A stretch of 64,000 nt of DNA from Melampsora larici-populina 98AG31 (GCF_000204055.1 NW_006768800.1:851103-915102), one strand, 5' to 3'; counted from the stretch's first letter, positions 9,967-22,616 are shown. Program-made: numbers and translations. Notes: generated from the sequence alone by a model not told the origin.

Positions 9967-11400
9967 TAGTTATCTTCAGCTGTTCATGGTACAGCAAGGA
10001 AGTACGTAGGAGAGAAGTGGGGGACATAACTGTCTCGCTATAGCATAATTCTACGCATAGTTTACAAGAACAGGAAAGCTTTTGCGCGTCCTGTTTGTGT
10101 AAAACCTCAACAGTTAAGCTTACAAAATGTGATCAAAGGGCTCACTTTCATTGTTTCACTCTTGCCAACTGGTGGGCTTGATAGTGGATGCAAGGCCTTG
10201 CATAATATAGGACCACAGAAATCATTTTTACGGCAAAATTGTATAAAGATTTCCACTGTTGATTTTTTTTGTTGCAAAAATTCAAACTTGACACCCCCAG
10301 TGCAAGATTGATTTCTTGTGTATTACACTAGTAGGTACACCACAAGGACACCAGGATACATTCAGGATGTCCTTTTTGTTTGCAGTGGCTGAGACATCCT
10401 GACACGGTCTCCTGCAAGACGTCCACCGGATATCCCCCTTGGACACCATCACGGACCCTTCCAAGATGTCCTCCAACTGACAACACCACCACAGCATCCA
10501 AGGGATGAAGTAAGAATGTCCCACCTCTGGGTTGTCTCAATAATGTCCCAACTTGGATGCCAGCCCAATGTCTTGATGTAGGACAGTTGAGAGATCCTCC
10601 TGCAAAAAGGCGTCTTTGTGGTGTAGTGTAGGGCTGTGACCCAACCGTGTGAGTTCAGGTCCGGCACGTAAACCCAATGACCTCTGAAAATTGCTCAAGG
10701 ATGTTGGCATGATTATCACCAGTATTTGTTTTTGCTTTTTTAGCGGTTTTTATTCTGTTTTGTTACATGATTGTTTTTGATATTGTATTTCTTTACGAAA
10801 TTATTATATTATTAGGATCTAAATTTCACAATTGACTTTAGTATGGTGCTTAAACATTGTAGTGTTTTCTTCTGGCTACCCCATGGGGTGTTAGGTTGGG
10901 AAATATTTTGAAATTCACTGTCCCTTGGGCTGTATGTACCCAGGAGCTTTCTACCACACCCGACTGACTGTTTGTTTCACTCAAGTTTGTAAGTATCACC
11001 GTTTTTAAGAAACATTTTGTGATGTTCCAGAGGCATCCCCACTTGGAATCTGCCTCTAGGAATTGACTGAGGAATTAGTATGGCACATGATTTGGCAAGG
11101 TTATGAATGTGCTGTTGGTCCACTTGAAAAAGTCAGCGGCCAGGGTGGCAAACATCAAGAGCTGACTCAGGGTTCAACTGACATGCACTTGGGGGTCCAA
11201 CTTCCATAGCTGGTCCATCAGGGAATTGACTAGCATTTCATGTAATCAATGGAAATCACAGATGGGAATGGGAAGGAAGCCAAAAAGAAGAGTAAGGATA
11301 GAGTATAGTGGGAACTATCAAGACACAAGAAGCCACGGACCGGGTAGTTTGTAATTACATACAACAAACATCTATTTTCCTCTGGTACACTCTTGACCGT
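9967..11400. other. non-coding, repeat fragments
   Basis: No gene supported. Around 10320-10560 there are repeated GGACATCC/GATGTCC-type words on both strands, suggesting an old dispersed repeat. At 10865-10893 the string GCTACCCCATGGGGTGTTAGG loosely resembles, on the opposite strand, the sequence flanking B2 of the retroelement. Confidence 0.4.
10285..10298. repeat. possible isolated Harbinger-type terminus
   Basis: AACTTGACACCCCC matches the terminal inverted repeat of Harbinger element 1 (TTGACTTGACACCCCC at 51076-51091). No partner terminus was found nearby, so this is at most a remnant end. Confidence 0.35.
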
Positions 11401-12541
11401 TGTGGAAATCAAAATGTCATAAGGTTTCAATCTTCAAGATTACAAAATATCTACAATTTGAATTTCTTTCAAGAAGTTACTCAGGACTTTTCAGATAATT
11501 CAAGGATATTGTTGAGCTCTCAGCCTCTTTATACTCAACTCTCATATTTTTCTAGTTACTTTTATCATCAACACATATACATCAATGTTCTGTGTTTTAA
11601 CTTACAAATCAACAAAAGATCTCCATAAGATGAAACACATAGAGAACAGAGTCAATATTCAATCCATTTTCTCACCATGGCACATTCACTCCCAATCAGA
11701 TGATTAGTAATATTCATTTCAATCAATTATTGTTTCTATTATTTGATTCCAACTCAAAATACATTTGAATATATATATATCAAACATAGATAACATAACT
11801 GCAAGAAAGCTTTAAATAATAAAACAAGTTGCATTAAATAAACACCTAAAGTACAGGCCAAAATCGAAATTAACAAGACATATACATAAGAGGTTCGATT
11901 TTGGGGATCTAAAAGCCCATACAATTGATAAAGAGGGTAGTGTACAGTCAGTTCAAATGATATGATTATAGATTGATTGAAGAGTGACCACATACCTGGC
12001 ATGAAAGATTAAAAAGAACATGTTCTAGATTCAAGATATCAAAATGAAGGGTCCAGATCGAAATGAATAACTATATAGTAAGATCGATTTTGGGGTATAT
12101 ACCTAAAAGAAACAAGTAGAAAGTGTTAGTGGGATGTGAAATGAGAAAACAAATCAGAGATGAAAGTTTGATGAGAGATTTTGAAGTTGGTAGTTAGAAA
12201 GGGGTTGGGATCGATTTGAATGGAGTCACAGTTCTTAGAGAATGAAGAGAAGACTTACCAAGGTTCATACCTTCATCAAAGATCAAAATCGAAATTGGAT
12301 AGAGCATGATGAAGATGTTATTGATAGGGGGATCGATTTTGGGGTGCAGAACCTATAATGAAGTAGTTATAGATTGGAATCAGAGCTGGAGATCGAAATA
12401 TAAGAAGAGATACATATGAGAAGAAGATACGTACATAGACATTAAACAACTTTGAGAATGATCGGTCGGGGTAAAGAACAGGTTGGGGTTGAGATAGCTG
12501 AGATGTGAATGATCGAGTTGGGGTTTGGGATCGAGGAAATG

Positions 12542-12547
12542 TATAAA
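12542..12547 (+). promoter_or_regulatory. TATA box of LTR copy 1
   Basis: TATAAA followed by GAGGGCTTCACTTGAGAGG, conserved at the same place in LTR copy 2. It fits the U3 promoter of a plus-strand LTR. Confidence 0.5.
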
Positions 12548-12929
12548 GAGGGCTTCACTTGAGAGGAGGGGAAAGAGGAATGAATCCATCAATCAATCTA
12601 TAGATCAATTTGTGTGTTTGTGTGTTTTGTGTCCTTCAGTGTGTGTTTTTTGTGTGTGTGCGTTATAATAAAGTGTCATCGAGTGCTTTTGTGTTAGTGT
12701 CATGTTCACGTTGTGTATTTGAAGTTCAAGTCCTAAAGGTTATTGAATAAGAGTATTAGTTTTTTTGAGTCAGTAGTAGAACTTCTTTGATAACAGAGAC
12801 AAAGAAGACTGATCCTAGCTTGAGTTTGATTGTTATCAAGTGTTTTGTTGTCTCTTCTGTCTTTCTTTTTTTGCTGAGCTCGGTGATTGAAGTCTATAGT
12901 CTTAAAACTTTGTTAGAGTCTTATTATTA

Positions 12930-13080
12930 GGATCCCGGTATCCCCACCACCCCCCCTTGGTAGCCCCACCACCCCCTCCCTTTCACAGCTAGTGAAAGCC
13001 TTACTTACCAGTGACACAAGCTGTGACAATTGTCCAGCCACACTGAAAGGTCCCTGGATTTTGTTTTCTCAAGTTTGCTC
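12930..13080 (+). repeat. left TIR of the 830-bp element
   Basis: 151-bp inverted repeat arm, identical in reverse complement to 13609-13759, including the seven-C run. Confidence 0.88.
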
Positions 13081-13608
13081 ACCAAAGATCCTCTTGGCTC
13101 AGTGATTCCATCATTCAATTAGAATCAAGTATTGAATATGAATAACTGGATGACTTGAATCAATATTACTCCGACCAATTGAAAAAGACGACCAATTGAA
13201 AACCAAGATTGAAGATCAGTGAGTCAGACCAATTCAAAATCGATGTACCAGAACGATCGATTTTTTTAGAGTGTCATCAACTGTGCCAGCTAAAAAGAGC
13301 TATCAGAGACAAAGGACAGAAAGTTGTAAACAAAGTTAAAAGAATCCTACTGAAGTAAGAGGCCCGAACTCAAGTGATACATTTGAAGACCCACAGCATG
13401 ATGCAAATCTTAAAAATCTTCATATGCACGACCAATCCAAGACCAAGGAAATTAGTAACCCAAACTAGTAGTCGCATCAAATTCTCTAGAAGTTGGTATC
13501 AATTTTTTTGATTCATGAGGAGGTAGTGAACCAGTAGAAGCTAAATGCTTTTGGGAAGGTTGATTAGCTGATGTGTGCTTTAAAATTGTTTTAAGTGCTA
13601 TTTATACC

Positions 13609-13759
13609 GAGCAAACTTGAGAAAACAAAATCCAGGGACCTTTCAGTGTGGCTGGACAATTGTCACAGCTTGTGTCACTGGTAAGTAAGGCTTTCACTAG
13701 CTGTGAAAGGGAGGGGGTGGTGGGGCTACCAAGGGGGGGTGGTGGGGATACCGGGATCC
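13609..13759 (-). repeat. right TIR of the 830-bp element
   Basis: 151-bp arm, exact reverse complement of 12930-13080. Confidence 0.88.
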
Positions 13760-14293
13760 TTATTATTATTACATTCATTACCTAAAAATCGAAATTTGGC
13801 CCCGAGTCCGAGTACTCAATCCTCCGGATAAGACCCCGCCGTCAATAAAACCCTTTCCCCCTCTTTACTATCATAATTACACTTTGTGTGATTTACATCA
13901 AGTTTTGCCAAACCTGCCTCTTGATCCAAGTCGAGGCCAGGTCGAGTCAGGTTCGGGAATTTATTCCAGTCCTGTACAGCTGTGTTACACCAGCGTAACA
14001 TTCAACAATCAACCACAGTTCACATATCCTTGCATTACCACCTTGTGTAGGGTGGTGTGTAGTATTGTTAGACTCCGCCAAACGCTGCGCATCCAACCGT
14101 GTGGTGTAAATTAGGTTTTGGGAAAACTTAAAAAGACAAGAAGTGAAAAGTAGAGAAGCCTCATCTTAAAACTCGAAATCATTTTTGAAGGACGAGGGCA
14201 GCTTTGCAGCACCTGTAGTTTCATCCGCTCTCACAAGTGGTGATTCTTCCCCTCTCCGGCTCAGCCTACGCTACACTGCGTAGGAGTTCTACA

Positions 14294-16428
14294 CCATCAG
14301 GAATAAAAAAACAAGAACTTCAAAAATTGGTCTTCTGAGGATATCTTTGAATAGCCCTTAACAAGCAAAAATATCTTGATTTGTGAATTGAGTGATATTT
14401 GTGACTTCGGCAATCTTTTTTGAAAAATTATCCAATTAAGTGGCTCTTGATGGTTCCCACTATAGATAGGGTAAATTGAAATTGGGTGAAAGGACAAGAT
14501 ATGCTGTAAAGTGTTGTTATGTGTGTGAATGCTCTGGTGAAGAGTGACAGATGCAGATGTGGGAAATTTGGTTTATGATTACTAATTTCAAAACCATAAG
14601 ACTGCGCAGTGCTCTCACTCTCAATATGAGATCATCTCTCTGCATCCACAGCCCCTTGGGAGCAACCAAAGGGTTGTGCAGCTTTGTATTGGCTACTGCT
14701 ACCCACTACAATTTGGCTACTGTAACCAAAAAAACCCCATAGCTTTCCCCTTTGGGAAAACATCCACAGACTTCACACAACCCCAACCAAAATAGATATT
14801 CCCATCCATCTTTGTTGTTGAAAACACCCATCTGGAACCTCACATTCCTTTGGAGGATCCAATAATTGCACCAAACCTTCCACACCCAGTCAGATTCCCT
14901 CTTGGTGGGCTGCTTGGATGGACAGACAACATCTCTCCATTGCCATCAATCCACCCCCTTTGGCTTCCATACACGACACCGTAAGACATATAACCAGTGC
15001 ACCACCACTGGACAAACAACCCTCCATTTTTATAAAATCAACCATTGTGCGTCCAATTGAACAACTTGCCTATACATAACTAAGAATATGCTACACCACA
15101 CACAACCCATTTATGTGAAGGTGTGCCACTGCAATTGATAACTTCAACATATCTCCATTGGTTATTTCACACATGACAGTACTCATATTTTGCACGAGCT
15201 TATCATGGGATCTTAATTAACCTGAACACTCTCCTAGATATATAGACCAGGATCTCCTTTTCCTGAAACACATTTGCAAAACAAATTTATAGAGATTGTT
15301 GGTGCTTGTTATCACTATTATTTGTTTATGTTTGATTTTTTGTGGCATCTAAGCAGAGTAGCATGATCATAGAGGTGAACAAGTTCTTGTTTGAAGTCTT
15401 CCGGTTTTATCAGGTATCAGGAAAAGTGAATTTGTTTCAGTCTGATTGGGTGGAATGATGGTGAGCAGCTGGAGGACAATTTTGGGAAGCCTCAATACCA
15501 AATTGTTTGTGGATAGTTGCTAAGAGCATGAACACTGTACCACAATCTGTAAAACCCCATACAGAGAAGGCATGTCACATTCACCTGGGTGTATCTTGGA
15601 TTCCCCTTCCTGTGCGCAAGCTGCACACCTCTGGAATCCTGTTTTCAGGTTCCACAGATGTCCATCAATTCCCAACTTGGGGTTGCATGAATTATTGATG
15701 AACACATCATTGGTGGCAAGCAGCTGGGACACAATTGAATCAATCTGATCAAAAAATCTTGAGCTTCATGGAATCCATGAGCCCCATTTCACGGCAAGTT
15801 GTGAGTATTGTACAGCACCACAATGTGTGGGGCTCTGTGGGGCTGTCTCATGATTGACTGTCTGAATTGGTCTAGTCACATGCCCCTATCTGGCAGGCTG
15901 CGTGTGAGAAAAATGTGCAATAGAGCTATTGTTGAAATGGCTGTGACCTGTCCCCTACTGTCACATCACCAATAGCACATCAAGATACAATAAATTGGTT
16001 TGATGACTGTTTGCATATTGGGGTCTTACAATGTCTTTGTGGTGATCCTCTTGTTTTTACCATCACTTTAGCATTGCTATCTTTGTTCACGTAATTCTCA
16101 TCAACCTATCTAGTCTAATGAAAATATCCAAAGCTTCACTATATCAACTAATTGAGGGTGTTTTGAGAATTGACTTTGGAGTCTGGACTCTGGGGAATTT
16201 GATGTATCAGATTAAAATTGCGCATGGCTGTCAGGCTGATACTTGTAGGCTGAGCTGTCTGATTAATATCGGGGTCAAACTTGTGATGATCGGGTCGGAC
16301 TTGCTGTTTTGCTGTGTAAATTTTAGAAAATGCAAACTTCAGAATCCAAACCCTTGTTGACCGCGGCTTTGATCTGATAAATTGCTGAGCTCTTGACCTT
16401 GAACAATTCATGCAATAATACCTTCAAG
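14294..16428. other. non-coding, no gene recognised
   Basis: Apart from the dispersed repeat at 14653-14727 I see no supported gene or complete mobile element. The last few hundred bases precede the zinc transporter and presumably hold its promoter. Confidence 0.4.
14653..14727 (+). repeat. dispersed repeat, copy 1
   Basis: About 75 bp (CTTGGGAGCAACCAAAGGG ... TACTGCTACCCACTACAAT) resembling the minus strand of 24504-24577, with scattered mismatches. The element it belongs to was not identified. Confidence 0.55.
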
Positions 16429-18602
16429 ATGAGTCGATCGATTAGAATCAAGACTTTGCTTGTCATCGATTTAGCTTTCTTCTTTCTCGAACTCATAGGT
16501 CAGCCAATTACCTTCATAACCACAGTCACTTCAAGCAACTTTACTGAACAATAAATCATTTCATTTCTTGATTACAGTCGGCTATTCAGTCGGTAGTCTT
16601 GCACTCATAGCCGATAGTTTTCATGTGAGTGCTTTCTATCTGCCTCTCACCTATAAATCTATCACGCTAAAGTAAAGTTTTTGTTAATACCAGATGCTCA
16701 ACGATGGTCAGTCGGATATCAATTGCATTACCAAGTCATGAAGAATTTTTCTCATCCTCTTTCGAATCCTGCAGTCTGTTCACTTCTCGTCGCACTTTAC
16801 GCTATCAACCTTGCCTCTCAATCTAAAAGATCCGAAGAATACTCTTATGGATGGCAACGAGCTGAGATTTTAGGCTGGTATTTTCTTTCTATCAAATCTG
16901 CAGCATTGACTCTATCAAATTAACTACTGTCTCATATTCACCTACAGGCGCGCTTGTCAATGGAGTCTTTCTGGTTGCTCTATGTTTCTCAATATTTTTA
17001 GAAGCTATTCAGAGAGCTTTTAACCCATCAGGTGGGTTTATTTTGTACAAAACCTGTCAATTGCCCTATCCTCCATTGCTGACCAGCTTTGATTTTTCCC
17101 ATGACTTTATCAATAGAGGTTCAAAACCCTAAACTCGTGGTTATAGTAGGTAGCTTAGGGCTAGCTTCGAATATCGTCGGTCTAGTCCTCTTCCATGGTA
17201 AGCCGTTTATCCATGTGCGGATATGATATTCTGACTCACATGAGTTTTTTAACACTGCTCCTAACCACACAGAGCATGGTCATGGTCACTCTCACTCCCA
17301 TCATAGCCATTCTCATGATATAGATCATGAAGCACACCATCATAATTCTCATCCTCATGAACAAACTCCACTCTTGAACCCTAGCAGTCAAAATCAATCC
17401 TCATCAACTTCGATAGTGTCCAATGACGATTCCGATCCTCAATCGTTGAGAAACGAACTCTGTGTTCATCCCGCTCAAACACGCAATAACATAGTGCGAG
17501 CCGCTGAACAACGTCGTGATGAATTAAATCACCACCATCCTCACTCTTCAGAACAAGTGGATGACCAAAAGCATTCGCATTCCGAATCACATTCACATTC
17601 ACACTCTCATATGAATATGCATGCTATCTTTTTACATGCGCTTGGTGACGCCTTGGGCAATGTAGGTGTGATTGTGACTGGGATCTTGATCTGGGTGATC
17701 CCCGTTATCAAGTCCGGTGGTCTAATTGTAGGTAATCGTTGGGTCTTGTATGCTGATCCCGTCATCAGTCTTGTCATCACTGCTATCATATTTTCTTCGG
17801 CTATTCCACTCGGTACGTTAATTTCTATCGACTGAATTCATCAGCATGAGATTGACGAAAACAAGCTGCGCCTCACAGTGAGATCCGCTAGTCTGATCTT
17901 ATTGCAGGGTACACCTGCGAATGTAAATCTAGGGAGAGTACGAAAATCGTTACTGGATGTCAAGGGCGTCATTCAAGTTCATGGTAAGGACTTCTTACAC
18001 TTACATACGGAAAAAGCGACTGTACACTGATAAAGCAAATTCATTCAATAGAGTTACATATATGGAGTTTGTCAGAATCGAAGTTGGTAGCATCTGTCCA
18101 TGTTCTAATAGACAAACAAAACGAATTTGTTGGAGTGAGCAAGGAGATCCGCAAGCGGCTGCATCGCTTTGGTATCCATTCAAGGTTTGTTTTGACTCGT
18201 CAACCTTCGCTGGGCAGATGGGGCTGACTCGTTGACATGCCTGGGGAAAAAAGTACAATCCAGCCAGAAGTACTACAAGAAGATCAGCTTCATCTCTTGC
18301 GACCGACCAACAATGGAACCCCACAACAGCAGCAAACAATTCCACCTGCTACACCTACAGGATTAGGCCAGAAAGTGAAAACCTTCCTTCTATCACGGCA
18401 AAACTCCACCCAAGAGACTAGACCAGAAACTGTACGTGTTTAGTCTGATATCACAAATTTGTGGGCAAACAAAGCTAATCTTGCATGTCCAAACTTTTTC
18501 CAGGAGGAAGAAGAGGGTTGTTTGATTCAATGTGATGAAGCTTGTGATCAAGAAGCATGTTGTCCGCCTGGTTCAATCATTGTACCTCCTCCGCAAGTTT
18601 AA
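16429..18602 (+). CDS. ZRC1: vacuolar zinc/cation diffusion facilitator (Zrc1/Cot1-like)
   Basis: Eleven exons keep one frame: 16429-16498, 16578-16624, 16694-16706 (13-nt microexon), 16775-16873, 16948-17031, 17117-17197, 17273-17812, 17879-17983, 18052-18184, 18254-18431, 18504-18602. They give 482 residues. CDF family transporters move Zn2+ (also Co/Cd) into the vacuole in exchange for protons. The first zinc-site motif HMLND follows ADSF in TM2, VALYAINLA begins TM3, and the second motif HALGDALGN lies in TM5. Between TM4 and TM5 is a His-rich cytosolic loop (GHGHSHSHHSHSHD and HSHSHMNMH). The C-terminal domain has VIQVHELHIWSL. The tail is Cys-rich (CLIQCDEACDQEACC). Intron 4 appears to use a GC donor (TTAG/GCTGGT, acceptor CCTACAG); a GT donor there would break the frame. 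Length fits Zrc1 homologues. Confidence 0.92.
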
Positions 18603-19796
18603 TATCTTCTTGTTCATTCTCAATGCTATTCTTTTGTTGGTCTAGTTTGTTTATTCGTTCATTTTGATTAGTGTTCAAGAGCAAACTTTTAATGCTTGTA
18701 TGTACTTTGCTATGTAATTCATTCCACTTTTTTGCATCCTTCCTCAACAGAAGATTTCTGCAGATCTGCTATCCTGCCGTTTACCTCATAAAGCGTGTTT
18801 TATAGTCCTGGCCTGAAGAGGTGAAATTATTGACTTCTATGGCTGTCTGCCAGACACGGGATAGTCACTCGGAAAACCACCGAGAAATTTCAATGTCTTA
18901 GATCTCGGTAGTTGCGCTCCGATTCTGCGTGACTATGTAGTGAGATGAAGAAATTCGACATGTTTGTTCAACTCGAAGTGATTTTGGAGCAAAACGCACG
19001 ACTCGAGGGTATAAGATGTGCTAGTGAGGTCGTAAGTGTGACTGTGATGGAATTGCGCCGCTGGAGCCACCAACGGGAAATTTACTTTGAAGGTCAGAGT
19101 ACTATGCATAGGCAGTTTCAACATTGCTGTTTAACTGTTGGAGTCATCCTCAACGATTCAAGAAGCATGTTCTTCATCACATTGGATGCGTCGACTTACA
19201 ACAGAGTCAGGATATATCATCCCGCCTTATGGTCCGATCAGATTTCTCTCCAAGGCGATGTTAGTTTGGTATCGATTTTATTTCCTTCTTGGATCAGTTT
19301 TGTTTTCCTGTCCGCTTGGGCACCGTGATACAGCATGTGTTAGAGTTTCTTTCAATGCTTTCCCCTGTGCCGGTTCAGCTTTGTCCCTTTCTATCTACTG
19401 CCTCTCAGGTCGAATGCCGTATTGACGCGGTGGTTCAAAACTGATCAAATGTTTCGTTTAATGAGTCACTAGCGGTCTAACCCGTGATCACCTCCAATAA
19501 CCTATTTTGTGTGCGCCTTCACAAATGACAGTCAACGTGCCCTGCTTGACCATTCAACCCATCCTGGCCTGGGGACGGTTAATCAAACAAGTATTCACCA
19601 TTCAGAGGGGCCTTGCGCTTCGCCAATCCTCGAGCGCAATCATTTCTTCCTGACCGTGTCCAACCCAGGCCCCACCCTTCCGACCTCTTTGCCCATCACA
19701 ATTGTCAACTCGTCTCGACTACTGCCTCTAAACATTTGCACCTCTAAACCCAATCTGAGTCTCCATCTCCATCTTCGAACATTGAGCTCAGCCGAA
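18603..19796. other. intergenic between transporter and glycosyltransferase genes
   Basis: Open frames at 18945-19425 have no recognisable motif or splice continuity with a neighbour. The region likely holds the transporter 3' UTR and the promoter/5' UTR of the downstream gene. Confidence 0.4.
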
Positions 19797-22616
19797 ATGC
19801 CTCTACGCCCTGGTCCCAGAAAGCGCTCCAACTCCATCAATCCTTCACCCAGTTCTAAGCAACAAAAAGACTCGACATCAACAACAGAAGGATCAGGCAG
19901 TAAGGCCTTGCCGTCTTCGACTGAATGGGCGTCTCAGCGCTTTGGCTTCGATCATTCTTCATCAAACCCTTCTACTCCACCTTATCTTGGTACGCCAGAG
20001 ACGACTCCTAGAATTTCCAGAATAGCTTCAAATGAAAAAAACCGTAGCACATTATCTAGTAGTACGATAGACAGCCCTTCTCACACTTTCTTCGAGTATG
20101 AACTCGGGCAAGGTTGCGCTCGCGCCGGCTCACCATCAGGTCGTCACTTTCTTTCACCAAGCCAAAGTGATCAATCCTTCTCCATCATGAACTGCTCAGC
20201 CAAGTCATCTTCCTCCCCTGATCGCAGGGAAGACACTCGTATTGAATTTGAGCGTTCTGGCAATCCACCGTGCTCCCCTGCTGCCGGGATTTCTTCATCT
20301 GTTGCCGTTACAGCAACGGTCACAATAACCAGCACCGCTGTTCCTCCCGCTGGCTTCTCTCGCACCGGTCAACCAACTACTCACCGCCGACTCACTAGTC
20401 TTGACAACGCCAATCGTCCACAGGAATTTACGCTACGGAAAACTGCTCCTCCACCCATCAATGTGCCTGCACTTACTTGGTCTGAAAAGCCCATAGATTT
20501 TCTCACGGCATCCTCTAGCGGCTCGTCATCTTCTGATCCACCTCGAAGCTTTATATACACCTTTCTTCGTGGTTGGCCATCTTCCAGTTCTGGTTATGAG
20601 AATAGCGCTAGTCACTCCGATAAAAAAGACTCGCTTTCCTTCCGCTATTTAATTCGCACTTTCTTATTCTTACCGCTCGGGTTTCTTCAATTCCTACTTG
20701 CTCCATTTGGATCACTTATTTTTATTCCAGAATTCTTACATTCTTCAACGATTTCTAAAAGCTCTGGTTTCTCACCTCATTCAAAACCTCGCGGAAGAAA
20801 GCTCCCCAATCTACTCGCGCTCTTATATGTTTTCTTTTCTATCACAATCTTCAGTCAAGAGATGTGCGTGAGATTCGGCTTGGTCACCAGTAAGAGTCAA
20901 GGGAAATTCAAAGCCTTGAAAGCGCGCCTGGTCATTCGAAAAGTAGAAGAACTAGCCTGGGTACGCGACTGGGCTTCAGCTCGGTTTGGAACAAACGAAA
21001 ATGCTACCTCGTTGGTGAACCCTTCTCCGGTATCAGTCGAGGATGTCAAGTCACAAGATACAGCTTGGGATCCAAACGTAGCTCTCAAAAGGAGACCTGT
21101 CGAGATCAATCATAGTAGCTCGGGTAAGTCATACTCTCCTAGGTTTTCACTTGCCATCAGTAAACTTGCCATCAGTAAATTTGAGTGCTCTACTTATAAC
21201 ATTTTGTTCTTGTATCACAGGAGGTCGTCTATCTGGTCAGCTCAACTTGAACGCAGATCCGTTCAGTATATTTCCACATGCTGCAAGATTTGCGAAGATG
21301 CACTCTAAGCTTGGCAGTGAATTTACCTCCGACATCAGCCCATTTTTCTTCAAGTCGACTAACCCTGTGGAAACCTCTGCAATCACTGCGTGTTTGTACA
21401 CCAACTCCTTCTGGCTTGCTCAGCTACCCGATTTCCTTACTGAGTGGCCTGGTCCCATCAGCCTGGTTGTGGAATCTACCTCATCTGATCGCCACGAGTT
21501 GATTTCAGCTATTGAGCGTCTACGGGTCGATAATCCAGCTATCCGAGCCCTCGTTGATTTCCATCTCGTCTTTAATGCCGTTTCTGATCTACGCCGCGAT
21601 CACACACTTCAGCGTATGCTCACCGCCCCGCTTGCGACAAATGCTCACCTCAATCTTGCACGTTTCTTCAGTCGAACTGACCTTGTTTGGCTAGTTGGAG
21701 ATGCTCGGGTCACGCCTGGCGCTGGTCTTTACCAGAGTCTGGTGGATGACGCCACAATTCGTCGTCGAGTGCTCGACTACGGCGATGCAATCGTTGTACC
21801 TACATTTGGTATAGAGCGCAACAGAAAGGCTAGCCCAATCCCGAAAGAAAATATTGATACGGAGACTGCAGTGGAATACTTGAAGAGCGAATTCACCTCA
21901 CTAAAACTGCCTCGTTCAGAATGGCCTACGAGCAAGGAAGGACTAGTTAGCCTAGCTGATACGGACGAACCACACGAGACTCCAATTTCTCTCTTTGACC
22001 GTTCTTGGCAGCCGACCAAGGGCCCAACAAACTGGCCATTATGGAAAATATTGAAAGGTGATGAGCTTCTTCAAAGGTCTGCTGAAGAAGGTGGTGGAAT
22101 TGGCCTAGGAGTAGCGCCAGGTAAAGTAGGAGGAGGTGATGAACTCTACAGAGTGTCTAATTACGAATTGAACTACGCACCGAATCTCATAATGTCACGG
22201 GAGGGTCAGGCGTGGTGTACTGAACGCTTCGAAGTCAACAAAGCAGCTTGTGTTTACCAGATGTATCTAAGTGGAGCGGAGCTGTGGGTCACCCCGCGTG
22301 GATGGGCTTTTACGCTGGAGAGGATGCACGTTAAGGCTAGGGAATTAAACGACGCTCAGCGCTTAATGGTAAGTATTGATAACCTCATTACCGTTGCACA
22401 CTGAAACAGTCATTAACCAAATCTTTTGGCTTCATACAGGATTCAATCTCTTCCAGGCTATACACCAAGTTTCACCAGGAAGCTTGCATGCAATATGGGC
22501 GAGAGTTCATATCGCTGGGGATTTGGGACGACGAGAGGGCAAGCCATCTACGGGCAATGTGCTCAAAGGTTCTCACGTCATGGGGCGTTGGCGCAATCAC
22601 TCCGGGAAAGCATTGA
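19797..22616 (+). CDS. GT49 (LARGE/B4GAT1-like) glycosyltransferase, membrane-anchored
   Basis: Three exons (19797-21123, 21221-22368, 22440-22616) keep one frame and give 883 residues. The ATG at 19797 is the first in-frame Met. Residues 1-280 are Ser/Pro-rich and probably cytosolic and disordered. Two hydrophobic stretches follow at about 285-312 (LFLPLGFLQFLLAPFGSLIF) and 336-355 (LLALLYVFFSITIF). The C-terminal half matches the glycosyltransferase family 49 fold: TACLYTNSFWLAQLP, WPGPISLVVES, the segment DLVWLVGDARVTPGAGL where the metal-binding DxD is expected, and the family C-terminal block NYAPNLIMSREGQAWCTERF ... KAACVYQMYLSGAELWVTPRGWAF. It probably acts in the Golgi/ER lumen on glycans or proteins. 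Oddity: I see DAR rather than a clear DxD, so activity is uncertain. Substrate unknown. Confidence 0.82.

Larger units (their letters stand above)
12930..13759. mobile_element. 830-bp non-autonomous element, perfect 151-bp TIRs (MULE-like)
   Basis: The element starts GGATCCCGGTATCCCC and ends with its exact reverse complement. The two arms (12930-13080 and 13609-13759) are identical over 151 bp by eye. A 9-bp duplication TTATTATTA flanks it at 12921-12929 and 13760-13768. Long TIRs plus a 9-bp duplication suit Mutator-like elements (8-11 bp), though the TTA repeat makes the duplication length ambiguous (8 bp would also allow hAT). The 528-bp centre has no protein-coding frame. The matching LTR at 56 kb lacks it, giving an empty site. 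Confidence 0.85.
11401..14293 (+). repeat. solo LTR, copy 1 (contains nested element)
   Basis: Begins TGTGGAAATC and ends GAGTTCTACA (TG...CA). It matches 56092-58111 over its whole length once the nested 830-bp element and its duplication are removed (about 2.05 kb against 2.02 kb). Flanking 4-mers CCGT (left) and CCAT (right) look like a mutated 4-bp target duplication. No gag-pol sequence adjoins it, so it is a solo LTR left by recombination between the two LTRs of a retrotransposon. Confidence 0.82.

Noticed and set aside
13816..14114. Overlapping open frames on both strands, with a near-identical frame at 57478-57933
   Set aside because: They lie in the two solo LTRs at corresponding positions, so the similarity reflects repeat copies rather than a conserved gene.
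18945..19425. Two overlapping open frames between the transporter and the glycosyltransferase
   Set aside because: No recognisable motif, no splice continuity to either gene and no flanking repeats.
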